In this document: positions 5,477 to 5,611 of the stretch, piece by piece
Position numbering within the stretch: position 1 is the first letter of the stretch
Layout: each line of letters opens with the position of its first letter
Source: an uncultured Eubacteriales bacterium
Lineage (GTDB): Bacteria; Bacillota; Clostridia; Oscillospirales; CAG-272
DNA: 5,611 nucleotides
Assembly: GCA_900544985.1 (NCBI GenBank)
Contig: UQXK01000072.1
Span: 1 to 5,611 of the forward strand
Reading direction: 5' to 3'
Translations under genes and position numbers: made by a program
The notes under the pieces: model-generated
Databases searched by the model: none
Seen by the model: only the letters and a program-made list of their open reading frames with translations
Told to the model about the DNA's origin: nothing

Positions 5477-5502
5477 CTTACCTTTCTTGAAAGAAAGGTA
5501 AG
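5477..5502. repeat. 26-nt palindrome A, right element
   Basis: Arms CTTACCTTTCTT and AAGAAAGGTAAG with a 2-nt GA centre. Identical in sequence to the left copy in reverse complement, and related to its neighbour at 5449-5474 by two compensated base-pair changes. Confidence 0.9.
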
Positions 5503-5556
5503 CCAAAGAATTTCCCTCAGACATCTCACTTCACTTTGGCGAAGCTTTTGAAGTTC

Positions 5557-5584
5557 CAAGAAACTTTTCCCGAAAAGTTTCTTG
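5557..5584. repeat. 12-bp hairpin, right element
   Basis: Perfect inverted repeat CAAGAAACTTTT (5557-5568) and AAAAGTTTCTTG (5573-5584) around CCCG. It is the counterpart of 12-39, with a changed but fully paired stem. Confidence 0.9.
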
Positions 5585-5593
5585 TGTCGGGGG

Positions 5594-5611
5594 TTGGGGC
5601 GGAAGCCCCAA
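5594..5611. repeat. GC-rich 7-bp hairpin at the window edge
   Basis: TTGGGGC and GCCCCAA flank GGAA, which on the plus strand is a GNRA-type tetraloop. It is the outermost module of the right element visible here; the equivalent on the left would lie before position 1. Confidence 0.75.

Larger units (their letters stand above)
5448..5611 (-). repeat. Right copy of the modular hairpin repeat element (runs off window)
   Basis: The same element as at 1-130, in inverted orientation and more complete. Reading on the minus strand from the window edge inward it has a 7-bp GC-rich hairpin (5594-5611), the GACAC box, a 12-bp hairpin (5557-5584), a linker with CAAAAGCTT, and two adjacent 26-nt palindromes (5477-5502 and 5449-5474) separated by 2 nt. 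Its inner edge lies 8 bp upstream of the proposed -35 box of the operon promoter. No transposase or other gene is associated within the window. Confidence 0.9.

Noticed and set aside
5449..5502. CRISPR array, suggested by palindromic repeats at a 28-bp period
   Set aside because: There are only two adjacent palindromes with a 2-nt spacer and no unique spacers, and no cas genes are present.
1..5611. Composite transposon with the two elements as terminal inverted repeats
   Set aside because: The enclosed genes are a housekeeping operon, no transposase is present, the copies are diverged and individually damaged, and target duplications would lie outside the window.

Overview
The window looks like chromosomal DNA from a member of the Bacillota, most likely an uncultured Clostridia (Oscillospiraceae-like or a relative). 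The evidence is a YycJ/WalJ-type metallo-hydrolase next to rlmH, mnmG next to rsmG, Gram-positive style Shine-Dalgarno sites (GGGAG, AGGA, GAGG, GGAG), and a clostridial-type galactokinase. Genus cannot be assigned from the sequence alone.

Layout: five complete genes all lie on the minus strand, in the order galK-like kinase (4104-5360), yycJ/walJ (3305-4093), rlmH (2822-3301), mnmG (895-2808), rsmG (130-873). The gaps are 10, 3, 13 and 21 nt, so this is almost certainly one operon. It would be read from a plausible sigma-A-type promoter at 5412-5440. No gene-free stretch inside the operon exceeds 21 nt. The only larger non-coding regions are the two ends: 1-129, and 5361-5611, which holds the promoter and a repeat.

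Functionally, three of the five products modify RNA around the decoding centre. MnmG (with MnmE) acts on wobble U34 of tRNA, RlmH on pseudouridine 1915 in helix 69 of 23S rRNA, and RsmG on G527 of 16S rRNA. YycJ is a nuclease-like MBL-fold protein, and the first gene is a GHMP sugar kinase whose galactokinase signature has Asn where Glu is usual.

The most unusual content is at the two ends. Positions 1-130 and 5448-5611 are two diverged copies of the same modular, hairpin-rich repeat in inverted orientation, bracketing the operon. One hairpin differs between copies at three base pairs, all compensated. In the right copy two adjacent 26-nt palindromes are themselves diverged duplicates of each other, again with compensated changes. 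The left copy has lost half of one palindrome through a 19-bp deletion between TAAG repeats. This is a structure-conserved interspersed repeat family whose function I cannot name. Both copies run off the window, so the window may be a contig broken at repeats.
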